Positions 10,152-18,139 of a DNA stretch of 64,000 nucleotides are shown piece by piece. The stretch lies in assembly GCF_000500065.1 (NCBI RefSeq), contig NZ_AYOU01000121.1, forward strand, positions 124,001 to 188,000, given 5' to 3'. The translations under genes and the position numbers were made by a program. Within the stretch, counting starts at the first letter, position 1. Each line of letters opens with the position of its first letter. The stretch comes from Borrelia hispanica CRI (GTDB lineage: Bacteria > Spirochaetota > Spirochaetia > Borreliales > Borreliaceae). A model generated the notes under the pieces. It saw only the letters and a list, made by a program, of their open reading frames with translations. It searched no databases and was not told the origin of the DNA.

Positions 10152-12176
10152 TTGAAAATTAAAGGGTTTTGGAGTATTTTATATATAATAACTTTTATTG
10201 ATTTGTATGCTAATTTTAAGCATGAAGTTGTTAGAGGAGATACTTTGTATTCAATTTCTATTAAATATAAGGTATCAGTAAAGGAACTTAAAATTGCAAA
10301 CAATTTAAAATCGGAAAATATTAAGATTGGACGTATATTATTTATTCCAAATTCTTCTAAAGCTAAAAACAAGCTTAATACTAAGAAGGTTACTGCTAAA
10401 AAATATAGTCAGAAAGCAAAGGTTGCTCAATATGGCACTAGTAGTAAAATTTATATTGTTAAGGTTGGGGATACTATTGAAGATATATCAAAGAAATATG
10501 GCGTAAAAGAAAAAGAATTGATTGCTTGGAATAATTTAAATTCTAAAATTCTTAAGGTTGGGTCTAAGTTGAATTTAGATGAGCCTGATTTTTTAAAGCC
10601 ATATTTAGTTAAAAAAGGTGATTCACTTTCAAAACTTTCTGTTGATTTTGATATTAGTATTTCAGATATTATACGATTTAATTTTTTAGATAGTAAAAAT
10701 TTGGTAATTGGACAAAAATTATATTTAAAGAAAGCTTCTAGCAATGTGCATTTTCATTATGTAAAGCGGGGAGAGACACTTGGTAAGATAGCATATATTT
10801 ATGGTGTTACTGCAAAACATCTTGTTCGTTTAAATGGAAATAACGCAATAAATTTAAAGGCAGATTCGATTTTAGATGTTTCTGGAGTAATAGAATCAGA
10901 TTTTGCAACTCCTAGTGTTTTGCAATTGGAGGAAAAGGCTAAAAATAATGAAACTTTTATATCTCATAAAGTGTCTGTTGGTGAGACCTTATATAGTATT
11001 GCTCGTCAATATGGGATTTTGCTTGAAGATTTGAAAAGTTGGAATAATTTAAATGGAAATCATATTGTGTATAATCAGGAACTTAAAATTTATGATAAGA
11101 GCAAAAGATCAGTTGTTGGTGATAAAGTTTTAGATGACATTGTAGGTGATGATGATAATTCTAAGAGTAAAGTTAAAGCTATTGCAAATGTTATTTCTGC
11201 CAAGAATAAGAAGTTAAATTTGGATTTTTCTAATGTTTTAGAGCATAGAAATGCCTTTGATATTAGTGCTTTAGTTGTTCTTGAGCCTAAAATACCTATC
11301 TTTGAATTTAATGGAATTTTTTATTATTGGTATAAGCCTAAAAAAGTAAGTCAGCCAAGTGAATTTTATTCAGAGGATTGGCATTCTCCTCTTAATGCAT
11401 ATAAGAAAGCAAGTCAGCTTTTTAAAAGTTTTGAAAATCTTGTTCAATCTCGTCCGATTAAAAATAATAGTTTAAAAAATAAATTAATAATAATTGATCC
11501 TGGACATGGGGGACTTGATCCTGGTGCTATTGTTAAGGCTAAAGATGGACTTAATAATGAAATTTTTGTTGTTGAGGATGAATATGTTTATGATATTGCT
11601 TTAAGGCTTTATGTTTATCTTAAAGAATATGGAGCTAATGTTGAATTGACAATTTTATCTCCCGATCATTTAATTAGAGATAGTGTAGAGGCTAATAATA
11701 CTTTTGTTAATGTTAAGAATGAAGTTTATAATGATTATGATTTAAATAAGACAGATACGGTTGATTCTTGGATAAATGGTACTCTGGAAGGTTTGAAGAA
11801 AAGATTATCTGTTGTAAATAAATTTGTAAATAAATATAGAAATATTAAAAGAGAAGATATGCTTTATATTAGTTTGCATTCTGATAATAGTGTTGGTGCT
11901 CCTAGATGTATGGGATTTTATTATCATTCTGAGGATGAAGGAGGATTTGATACTCATTCAAAGAGTATTATTGAAAAAATGACAGCAGATTTTAAAAGAC
12001 CTCCTTATATTAAAGGACAAAATCTTTATATGTTGAAAAATAATGTTGTTAAGACTAAATTGTTGGTTGAAGTTAGAAATTTGGCGTTTGATGAAGAAGC
12101 TTGGGCAATTAGGTCTTCCAAGCTTAGAAATTTAGATTCTAAAATTCTTGCTGATGCTATTTTAAAAATTTTGTAG
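10152..12176 (+). CDS. LysM-repeat N-acetylmuramoyl-L-alanine amidase
   Basis: An exported peptidoglycan amidase. Five LysM repeats are visible, beginning HEVVRGDTL, YIVKVGDTI, YLVKKGDSL, HYVKRGETL and HKVSVGETL. After a linker comes an Amidase_3 zinc domain with IIIDPGHGGLDPGA (first His ligand), a Glu, SLHSDNS, and the C-terminal catalytic Glu in LLVEVRN. The open frame extends upstream to 10077 inside the previous gene. I prefer the TTG at 10152 because MKIKGFWSILYIITFIDLYA is then a clean signal peptide; an AAGGAG lies 18 bases upstream, rather far. LysM anchors the enzyme to septal or wall glycan. It probably acts in cell separation. The start is uncertain. Confidence 0.9.
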   Translation: MKIKGFWSILYIITFIDLYANFKHEVVRGDTLYSISIKYKVSVKELKIANNLKSENIKIGRILFIPNSSKAKNKLNTKKVTAKKYSQKAKVAQYGTSSKIYIVKVGDTIEDISKKYGVKEKELIAWNNLNSKILKVGSKLNLDEPDFLKPYLVKKGDSLSKLSVDFDISISDIIRFNFLDSKNLVIGQKLYLKKASSNVHFHYVKRGETLGKIAYIYGVTAKHLVRLNGNNAINLKADSILDVSGVIESDFATPSVLQLEEKAKNNETFISHKVSVGETLYSIARQYGILLEDLKSWNNLNGNHIVYNQELKIYDKSKRSVVGDKVLDDIVGDDDNSKSKVKAIANVISAKNKKLNLDFSNVLEHRNAFDISALVVLEPKIPIFEFNGIFYYWYKPKKVSQPSEFYSEDWHSPLNAYKKASQLFKSFENLVQSRPIKNNSLKNKLIIIDPGHGGLDPGAIVKAKDGLNNEIFVVEDEYVYDIALRLYVYLKEYGANVELTILSPDHLIRDSVEANNTFVNVKNEVYNDYDLNKTDTVDSWINGTLEGLKKRLSVVNKFVNKYRNIKREDMLYISLHSDNSVGAPRCMGFYYHSEDEGGFDTHSKSIIEKMTADFKRPPYIKGQNLYMLKNNVVKTKLLVEVRNLAFDEEAWAIRSSKLRNLDSKILADAILKIL

Positions 12177-12208
12177 ATTTGTTAATTTTTTGTTATTAAT
12201 TTGGCTAC

Positions 12209-12237
12209 TTGACAAAAGATTTTCAATTTATCATAAT
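12209..12237 (+). promoter_or_regulatory. Sigma-70 promoter of tRNA-Asn
   Basis: TTGACA (12209-12214), a 17-base spacer, and CATAAT (12232-12237, five of six matches to TATAAT). The tRNA begins 14 bases after the -10. Confidence 0.75.
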
Positions 12238-12251
12238 GTTTAGGTATCCAT

Positions 12252-12323
12252 TCCCCTATAGCTCAGCGGTAGAGCAGGTGGCTGTTAACCACTTGGTCGG
12301 AGGTTCAATTCCTTCTGGGGGAG
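12252..12323 (+). tRNA. tRNA-Asn (GTT)
   Basis: A 72-base cloverleaf. Acceptor TCCCCTA pairs with TGGGGGA with one T-G wobble; the D arm is GCTC/GAGC; anticodon stem GGTGG/CCACT surrounds loop CTGTTAA with anticodon GTT; the T arm GGAGG/CCTTC carries TTCAATT. Discriminator G, CCA not encoded. A run of seven T follows immediately (12324-12330). It ends 5 bases from the stop of the convergent RNase M5 gene. Confidence 0.96.
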
Positions 12324-12328
12324 TTTTT

Positions 12329-12862
12329 TTATTGTAAAATTATTTTTTCTATGTCTTTGCGTTTTATCTTAAAGTAATTGAGTCTTTCAAGTAATTTTTT
12401 GTTATTTCCATTTCCTAAGTTAAAATGCTTTTGTATTTGTTCTCTTTTCTTTTTTGATTGGGGTCCTGTTATCCCAAGTTCTATTAAATCGCTTAAACTT
12501 AAATTTTCTTTTTGTTTTTCATTATAAAAAGTGCTTATTTTTTGTAAAATTGCTTTTATTTCAGATTTAGAAGATATTTCAACTTCTTGATTTTGAGTTT
12601 TAAGATAAGCATGCTTAATTTTATTATTATCATTTAAATAACCTGTTCTTTTAAGTATTTGTTTTCTAATAATGTTTCCTGCTTTGTCGCTATCAGTAAA
12701 AATAATTATACCATTTGTTTCTATTGCTTTTTTTAAAACATTAATGGTTGATCTTTTTAGATATAACCCACCAGTTTCAATTATAGTACATTTAAATAGA
12801 GCTTTTATTTTCTTAGCATCGTCTTTACCTTCAACTACAATTATTTCTTTTATGTGTTTCAG
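12329..12862 (-). CDS. rnmV: Ribonuclease M5-like TOPRIM protein, non-standard CTG start proposed
   Basis: A 177-codon frame reading KEIIVVEGKDD at the N-terminus, then ETGG, then IIFTDSDKAGNIIRKQI: the TOPRIM Glu and Asp-x-Asp motifs as arranged in RNase M5, which matures 5S rRNA. The C-terminal half (LSLSDLIELGITGPQSKKKR) also resembles that family. No ATG, GTG or TTG precedes the first TOPRIM strand. The frame is that of the upstream aminopeptidase gene: its TAA (12866-12868), one AAT codon, then CTG (12860-12862). The CTG lies where RNase M5 proteins have their initiator. It could be initiated there after termination of the upstream gene. Product call good; start inferred. Confidence 0.78.
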   Translation of the reverse strand: MKHIKEIIVVEGKDDAKKIKALFKCTIIETGGLYLKRSTINVLKKAIETNGIIIFTDSDKAGNIIRKQILKRTGYLNDNNKIKHAYLKTQNQEVEISSKSEIKAILQKISTFYNEKQKENLSLSDLIELGITGPQSKKKREQIQKHFNLGNGNNKKLLERLNYFKIKRKDIEKIILQ

Positions 12863-12865
12863 ATT

Positions 12866-14134
12866 TTAATTCCAATTTTCAAAAAATGCTCTTAAAAGTT
12901 TAATTGCTTCTATGTGATCTGATATTGCAATAGTTTCTCTTAAAGAGTGCATTCCCCACATTGGAGTTCCAATATCTATTGTTTCAATACCTGTTTTTGA
13001 ATTTGCAATTGGACCAATTGTGCTTCCGGACTTTGTATCTGCTTTCATTAGTATTTCTTGAATTTTAATATTATTTTTTATAGCTAAAGCTTTAAGTTTT
13101 GCCCATCCATTTGCTGTTGTTGCATATTTAAAATTGGCATTGCTTTTGATAGTTACACCTTTTCCTAGACTTGTTTTGTAGTAAGGGTCATGTTTACATA
13201 TGTATCCTGGATGTATTCCATGTGCTCCATCCATTGAGATATTAAATGATTTTTGGAGTTTTATCATATGTTCTTCTTGTCCTAAATTTAAAACATAATC
13301 TATTCTTTCTAAAATTTCTGTTAGTAGTGTTGAATTAGCTCCTCTAGAAGTTAGAGATCCAATTTCTTCATTATCAAAGAATACAGCTACTTTGTTTTTT
13401 TTGTTATTTGTGTGAACAAATGCATTCATTATTGCATGACATCCTGATTTGTTGTCAAGATTTTTTGATGCTAAAAATTCACCTTCACTGCCTATAATTT
13501 TAGAAGGTTCAGATGCTGTGAATATTAAATCACATGATAAGAAATCTTGTTGGGATATTTGTAATTTTTCTAGGATAATTTCTTTAATACTTTTTTTAAG
13601 ACTTGTTATAACAACTATATTTTCATGAGTGTTGTATGTAAATCCTTCATTTGCTTTGTGGTTTAGGTGTATAGCTACATTTGGTATAATGCCGATATTT
13701 TCAATTGTGATTAATTGTGAATTAATTATTCCTTCTTTCATGAAATATACAATTCCTGCTAAGCTTAAGTCTCTGTCAGTCCAGGTTGAGATTATTGGAC
13801 CACCGTAAATTTCAATATGTTGAGAGAATACATTGCCTTCGTTCTTGCTAGATTCTATTTTAAGTTTTAATCCAGGACTGTCAGAATGGGCTGATGATAT
13901 TAGAAATGGTTCGTGTATTTTATTGGTATTAATATTGAATGCAATAAGACTTGTTCCTTCCTTTTTTATATAATAATATCCCGTTTCTAATTTCCATTTT
14001 TCATTAAGTTTAAGTTCCTTGGCATTAAGATAATATAATAATTTTTGTTCGATATAATTGATTAGATGGTATGGTGTTAAACTTTTATCTAATAAATTTT
14101 GAAAATGTGATATGTCTAATGTTGCATCATGCAT
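12866..14134 (-). CDS. apeB: M18 family aminopeptidase
   Basis: A 422-residue di-zinc aminopeptidase of the M18 (aspartyl aminopeptidase/aminopeptidase I) family, which removes N-terminal residues from peptides in the cytoplasm. Visible motifs: SSAHSDSPGLKLK (first metal His and Asp), the bridging-metal and catalytic region FFDNEEIGS, GSEGEFLASKNLDNKSG, and the C-terminal MDGAHGIHPGY and GMHSLRE blocks. Length matches the family. Only three bases separate its stop from the proposed CTG start of the RNase M5 gene, in the same frame. Borrelia cannot make most amino acids, so peptide breakdown is a plausible role. Confidence 0.93.
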   Translation of the reverse strand: MHDATLDISHFQNLLDKSLTPYHLINYIEQKLLYYLNAKELKLNEKWKLETGYYYIKKEGTSLIAFNINTNKIHEPFLISSAHSDSPGLKLKIESSKNEGNVFSQHIEIYGGPIISTWTDRDLSLAGIVYFMKEGIINSQLITIENIGIIPNVAIHLNHKANEGFTYNTHENIVVITSLKKSIKEIILEKLQISQQDFLSCDLIFTASEPSKIIGSEGEFLASKNLDNKSGCHAIMNAFVHTNNKKNKVAVFFDNEEIGSLTSRGANSTLLTEILERIDYVLNLGQEEHMIKLQKSFNISMDGAHGIHPGYICKHDPYYKTSLGKGVTIKSNANFKYATTANGWAKLKALAIKNNIKIQEILMKADTKSGSTIGPIANSKTGIETIDIGTPMWGMHSLRETIAISDHIEAIKLLRAFFENWN

Positions 14135-14240
14135 TTGTTCTTTCCCCTTTGGTTTTATTGTTTTAATAATATCTAATATTTTATTATAATAGCTTGTGCA
14201 TGTATATAGGTTTGTGTATATGTGCTAAGGAGATTGTTAA

Positions 14241-14966
14241 ATGGATAAATTTTATAAATTGATATTTTCCACTTTAATCTTTATTGCTTGTACAGCGTCT
14301 TCAGAAGTTAATTTACAAGATGATGCTAGCGGAACGATTTCGGTAGTGTTTAATGTTAATAAAGAATTTGAAAGGATCAGAAGAGAACTTGTTACAACTC
14401 TTGTAGGAAATGATGTTGCCAAGATGTCGCTTTTTCCTGTTAAAGAGATAAAGCAGTATTTTCGTGATGATGGGGAAAAAATAGGTTTAAGACTTTTAAA
14501 TATTAAATCAAATGGTGATTCTCTTAAATTGGTTGTTAAGTTTGATAGTTTGATAAAGGTTGCAAGAGATTATCTTGAAAAAGAAAATCTACCTTTGTTT
14601 AAGATAGAAAATAAAAATGGGAAGAATATTATTGATATTGATTTAAATTTGAAGAATGTTACTAAGGTGATTAATGAGAATAAAGAATATATAAATGATG
14701 CACTTGCGGCATTATTGCCTTCAGAAGAAATACCAATGTCTGAAAAAGAATATAGAGATGTATTAATGTATTTTTTATCAGATTTTACTGATAATGCAAG
14801 TGCTATGATTGATAATTCTAACCTTAAAATTAAAATTAAGACATCAAGAAAAATTCAAGAGCAGATTGGATTTAATCAAATTAATTCAAATACCTTAGAA
14901 CTTAATCTAGATATGATTAAGACTGTGAGTCTTCAAAAACCAATAAAGTTGAGACTAGTTTATTAA
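14241..14966 (+). CDS. Putative lipoprotein of unknown function
   Basis: A 241-residue protein with a short lipoprotein signal: basic start, hydrophobic run, lipobox FIAC with acylated Cys17, then Thr-Ala-Ser-Ser-Glu. The ATG has AAGGAG seven bases ahead. The mature part is charged and alpha/beta, with several stretches of regular amphipathic helix and no recognised domain. It is monocistronic: the aminopeptidase gene is divergent and fruA is convergent, with a shared hairpin at the 3' side. Surface versus periplasmic location cannot be judged from sequence alone. Confidence 0.83.
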   Translation: MDKFYKLIFSTLIFIACTASSEVNLQDDASGTISVVFNVNKEFERIRRELVTTLVGNDVAKMSLFPVKEIKQYFRDDGEKIGLRLLNIKSNGDSLKLVVKFDSLIKVARDYLEKENLPLFKIENKNGKNIIDIDLNLKNVTKVINENKEYINDALAALLPSEEIPMSEKEYRDVLMYFLSDFTDNASAMIDNSNLKIKIKTSRKIQEQIGFNQINSNTLELNLDMIKTVSLQKPIKLRLVY

Positions 14967-14998
14967 CTTTATTTAAATATTTATTTCAAATATAAATG

Positions 14999-15024
14999 AG
15001 AGATAAGAATTATTTCTTATCTCT
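14999..15024 (+). terminator. Hairpin terminator of the lipoprotein gene, overlapping the fruA 3' end
   Basis: AGAGATAAGAA (14999-15009), loop ttat, TTCTTATCTCT (15014-15024), then TTTC. An 11-bp perfect stem 32 bases after the lipoprotein stop. The right half of the hairpin encodes the last residues and stop of convergent fruA. Confidence 0.7.
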
Positions 15025-16869
15025 TTTCATAAATCCTATTAATAGTCCTGTTATTAAACTTCCAATTAGGATTGCTACTATCCACATTAATGGATGAGTT
15101 ATTATTGGTAGAATAAAAATACCTCCGTGTGGAGCCATAAGTTTTACTTGAAATAATGCAGATAAAAAGCCTCCAATAGATGAACCTATTATGCAAGCAG
15201 GTATTACTTTTAGAGGATCTGATGCTGCAAAAGGAATTACCGCTTCTGTTATAAAACATGCTCCTAAAACATAACAAACTTTACCAGCTTCATGTTCTTC
15301 TTGTGAAAACTTGTTTTTAAAAATGCTGGTTGCAAGTGCAATTCCTATTGGGGGAATCATTCCTCCTGCCATTACGCTTGCGTGAGGGATATAATTTTCT
15401 GAAGTTATCATTGCGATTCCGAATGCATAAGCTGCTTTGTTTACCGGTCCACCCATATCTATTGCCATCATTCCTCCAAGTAATGCACCTAGTAATGCCA
15501 TATTTGTTCCACTTAGTGAATTTAACATATTTGTTATAGATGAATTAAGATATGCAATTGGTGCTAATAATATATATGTTAAAAATCCAGCTATTAGTAC
15601 TGAGAAAAATGGATAAGTTAAGACAGGATTAATGCTGCTTATATTTTTTGGTATTATTTTTTGACTTATTGATTTTATTATTAAGGTAACGTATCCTGCA
15701 ATAAATCCTGCTAATATTCCCCCTAGAAATCCTGCATTTCCTTTACTCATCATTAGTCCTGTAATCATTCCAGGTGCAAGGCCAGGGCGTTCTGCTATAC
15801 TAAATGAAATGTAACCAGCAAGTATTGGAATCATTAAGAAGAAAGCATTGCCACCACCAATTTGCATTAAAATATCTGCTATTTTATTGTAATTTGGATC
15901 GTTTGGGTCAAAAGCTTTAATGCCAAACATAAATGATATTGCAATTATTATTCCTCCAGATACTACAAATGGAAGCATAAAAGATACACCATTCATTAAG
16001 TGTTTATATATCTCCGTATTACTTGTATTATTTGTTATTGTGTTTTCTGTTTTTTGTGATGTGTTGCTTCTATAGATTTCTGCTTTGTTATCAATGATAT
16101 CTTGAATGAGTTCTTTTGCCTTATGTATACCATCTTTAACCCCAACTTCAATTAATGGTTTGCCATTAAATCTTGTTTTATTAACAGTTTTGCCGGATGC
16201 AATAATTATTCCTTTTGCTTTTTTGATATCTTCTTCGTTTATTGGATTTTCAACTCCACTAGAGCCATTAGTTTCTATTTTAATTTCTACGTTTAATTCG
16301 TTTGCGGCTCTTTTTAAGCTGTCGGCTGCCATGTATGTATGGGCGATTCCTGTGGGACATGCAGTTACTGCTAAAATAAAATTTTCAAGATTCGTTTTGC
16401 TCATTATTGTATCGCTGTTGGGAGTATTTAAAATAATTTCTAAAAATCTATTTTTGTCGTTTGTATTCATAATCTCTTGTCTTAGAATGTCGTTATTAAA
16501 TATGTTATTAAGATAAGAAATTGTTTTAATATGGTCATTACCAGTTGTATTTTCAGGAACAGCTATCATAAAAAATAGTTTTGAAGGTTTTAAGTCAGAA
16601 GCACCAAAGTCAAATCCTTTGTCTTTAACTCTTAATATTGCTATTCCATGTTTTTCAACAAAATTACCTTTTGCATGGGGCATTGCAATATATTCTTCAA
16701 GACCCGTTCCACTTATTTCTTCTCGTTTTTTAATATCTTTTATAAAATTTTCTTTGTTCCTTAGGTATCCATTTTCATTTAGCATGTCGGCCATTTTTTC
16801 AATTACGTCATCTTTGCTTTTGGCTTCGTAATTCAATAATATTAATTTTTTAGAAAATAAATCTTGCAT
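15010..16869 (-). CDS. fruA: PTS fructose-type permease, EIIABC fused
   Basis: A 619-residue fused phosphotransferase permease. Order: EIIA of the fructose/mannitol type (residues 1-145, phosphorylated His65 in MPHAKG), EIIB (about 165-265, phosphocysteine near 172 in TACPTGIAHTYMAA), a short linker rich in Asn/Thr, and EIIC with eight or more membrane spans. It imports and phosphorylates fructose, or a related sugar, at C1. The ATG follows a GGAG site. It is divergent from fruK (1-phosphofructokinase), which supports fructose as substrate. The 157-base space between them contains a striking palindrome array, likely regulatory. Confidence 0.94.
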   Translation of the reverse strand: MQDLFSKKLILLNYEAKSKDDVIEKMADMLNENGYLRNKENFIKDIKKREEISGTGLEEYIAMPHAKGNFVEKHGIAILRVKDKGFDFGASDLKPSKLFFMIAVPENTTGNDHIKTISYLNNIFNNDILRQEIMNTNDKNRFLEIILNTPNSDTIMSKTNLENFILAVTACPTGIAHTYMAADSLKRAANELNVEIKIETNGSSGVENPINEEDIKKAKGIIIASGKTVNKTRFNGKPLIEVGVKDGIHKAKELIQDIIDNKAEIYRSNTSQKTENTITNNTSNTEIYKHLMNGVSFMLPFVVSGGIIIAISFMFGIKAFDPNDPNYNKIADILMQIGGGNAFFLMIPILAGYISFSIAERPGLAPGMITGLMMSKGNAGFLGGILAGFIAGYVTLIIKSISQKIIPKNISSINPVLTYPFFSVLIAGFLTYILLAPIAYLNSSITNMLNSLSGTNMALLGALLGGMMAIDMGGPVNKAAYAFGIAMITSENYIPHASVMAGGMIPPIGIALATSIFKNKFSQEEHEAGKVCYVLGACFITEAVIPFAASDPLKVIPACIIGSSIGGFLSALFQVKLMAPHGGIFILPIITHPLMWIVAILIGSLITGLLIGFMKRDKK

Positions 16870-16898
16870 AGGGAAGCTCCTTGATATAGTGTATAATT

Positions 16899-16912
16899 CC
16901 TATTATAATAGG
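16899..16912. repeat. 14-bp perfect palindrome in the fruA upstream region
   Basis: CCTATTATAATAGG reads the same on both strands. It lies 30 bases ahead of the fruA start and contains TATAAT-like sequence on both strands, so it could overlap the fruA -10 or be an operator half of the larger array beside it. Confidence 0.7.
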
Positions 16913-16916
16913 CATG

Positions 16917-16951
16917 ATATATTATAATTATATCATATAATTATAATATAT
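16917..16951. repeat. Inverted repeat with 16-bp arms and 3-base spacer
   Basis: The left arm ATATATTATAATTATA (16917-16932), spacer tca, and right arm (16936-16951) are exact reverse complements. The last three bases overlap the 60-bp palindrome that follows. Both arms contain TATAAT-like boxes, so promoter function and structure may overlap here. Confidence 0.85.
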
Positions 16952-17008
16952 TAAGTTGTTTAATTGTATTACTTAATTAATTAAGTAATACAATTAAACA
17001 ACTTAATA
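16949..17008. repeat. 60-bp perfect palindrome between fruA and fruK
   Basis: A perfect inverted repeat with 30-base arms and no spacer, centred between 16978 and 16979. The outer ends read TATTAAGTTG and CAACTTAATA; the centre is TTAATTAATTAA. It ends 6 bases before the fruK ribosome site AAGGAG. As DNA it could extrude a cruciform; as RNA in either leader it would form a near-30-bp hairpin. Function unknown. Confidence 0.95.
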
Positions 17009-17026
17009 ATAATAAAGGAGACTTAA

Positions 17027-17944
17027 TTGATATATACTCTTACGCTTAATCCTGCTATTGATTATAAGATAGTTGTGGAAGGGTTTCAGCAGGAGCATCT
17101 TAATCATGTTGTTAAGAGTAGTTTTCTTGCTGGAGGGAAGGGAATAAATGTAAGTAATGTGCTTAAAAATTTTCAAATGGAGAGTATTGCTTTTGGATTT
17201 TTGGGTGGTTTTACGGGTGATTATATAAAGAGCTATCTTAATTTAATGAAAATAAAGCATAATTTCGTTAATATATCTGATAATACTAGAATTAATATTA
17301 AAATGATGTCATATGGAAAAGAAACAGAAATTAATGGTAATTCACCTGTGATTCTTGAGAAAGATTTTGGATCTTTGATTGTGAAGTTGAAAGAGTTGGA
17401 TGTGGGTATTTTAGTTATGTCTGGGAGTATTCCAAGTTCACTTGGATGTCGAGCTTATAATGAGATAGTTGAGAATTTGTCAAGTAATTTGAGGGTTGTT
17501 GTTGATACTAGTGGTCCTGCATTACAAGAAATTATAAAAATTAAGCCTTTTTTGATAAAGCCAAATATTAATGAACTTAAAGAACTTTTGGGTATAAATT
17601 TGACTTCTGATAAAGATTTAATTAATGTTGGGCATAAACTTGTAGAAAGGGGTGTTCAAAATATCATAATCTCAATGGGAGATGACGGGGCTATTTTTAT
17701 AAATAATCAAAATGTTTATATAGCTAATGTTCCTAAAATTGATTCTTTGAGTACTATTGGTGCAGGAGATTCTGTTGTTGCTGGATTTGTATATGCTTAT
17801 CAAAAGGGACATTCTTTTGGTGATTCTTTTAAGTTTGCAGTTGCATCAGGTACCGCAACAGCATTTAAGGGACAACTTTGCAATTTAGATGATGTTAAGG
17901 GTATTTTAAGCAAAATAAACCTTGAAAAGGTTTTTTTAGATTAA
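17027..17944 (+). CDS. fruK: 1-phosphofructokinase
   Basis: A 305-residue PfkB-family sugar kinase converting fructose 1-phosphate to fructose 1,6-bisphosphate. Motifs: N-terminal YTLTLNPAID, the glycine-rich GGKGINVSNVL, and the C-terminal anion-hole/catalytic-base segment STIGAGDSVVAGF. The start is TTG at 17027, six bases after AAGGAG; the next residues match the usual family N-terminus, so this start is good. It is divergent from fruA, its substrate supplier. Its leader would include the second arm or all of the 60-bp palindrome, which suggests regulation at promoter or RNA level. A tagatose-6-phosphate kinase role is a less likely alternative. Confidence 0.93.
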   Translation: MIYTLTLNPAIDYKIVVEGFQQEHLNHVVKSSFLAGGKGINVSNVLKNFQMESIAFGFLGGFTGDYIKSYLNLMKIKHNFVNISDNTRINIKMMSYGKETEINGNSPVILEKDFGSLIVKLKELDVGILVMSGSIPSSLGCRAYNEIVENLSSNLRVVVDTSGPALQEIIKIKPFLIKPNINELKELLGINLTSDKDLINVGHKLVERGVQNIIISMGDDGAIFINNQNVYIANVPKIDSLSTIGAGDSVVAGFVYAYQKGHSFGDSFKFAVASGTATAFKGQLCNLDDVKGILSKINLEKVFLD

Positions 17945-18018
17945 TTTAAGCATTCATAAACATTGATTTGACTTTTAATGATCTTTGTTAAAGTTCTTGT
18001 GCTTTAGGAATTTATTAT

Positions 18019-18092
18019 CGGGAGCGACGGGACTCGAACCCGCGACCTCCTGCGTGACAGGCAGGCATTCTAACCAGCTGAACTACACCCCC
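18019..18092 (-). tRNA. tRNA-Asp (GTC)
   Basis: A 74-base cloverleaf on the minus strand. Acceptor GGGGGTG pairs with CGCTCCC with G-T wobbles; anticodon stem CCTGC/GCAGG holds loop CTGTCAC with anticodon GTC; the T arm GCGGG/CCCGT carries TTCGAGT. Discriminator G, CCA not encoded. A consensus promoter sits just upstream. Confidence 0.96.
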
Positions 18093-18109
18093 AAACGCAA
18101 TACCTTATG

Positions 18110-18138
18110 ATTATATTGTTTTTCTTTTTATTTGTCAA
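18110..18138 (-). promoter_or_regulatory. Perfect-consensus sigma-70 promoter for tRNA-Asp
   Basis: On the minus strand TTGACA (18138-18133), exactly 17 bases, then TATAAT (18115-18110), followed 17 bases later by the tRNA. Both boxes match consensus in all positions. The -35 begins immediately after the recD stop codon. Confidence 0.9.
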
Positions 18139-18139
18139 T

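Noticed and set aside
16106-16516. 136-codon open frame on the + strand inside fruA
   Set aside because: It is the complement of a well-conserved membrane and EIIB coding region; its hydrophobicity is a by-product of the opposite strand.
16949-17008. Possible replicated telomere (fused hairpin-end palindrome) in the chromosome
   Set aside because: Borrelia telomere junctions are palindromes with a TTAGTATA box about 14 bases from the axis. That box is absent, and the element sits between two intact genes.
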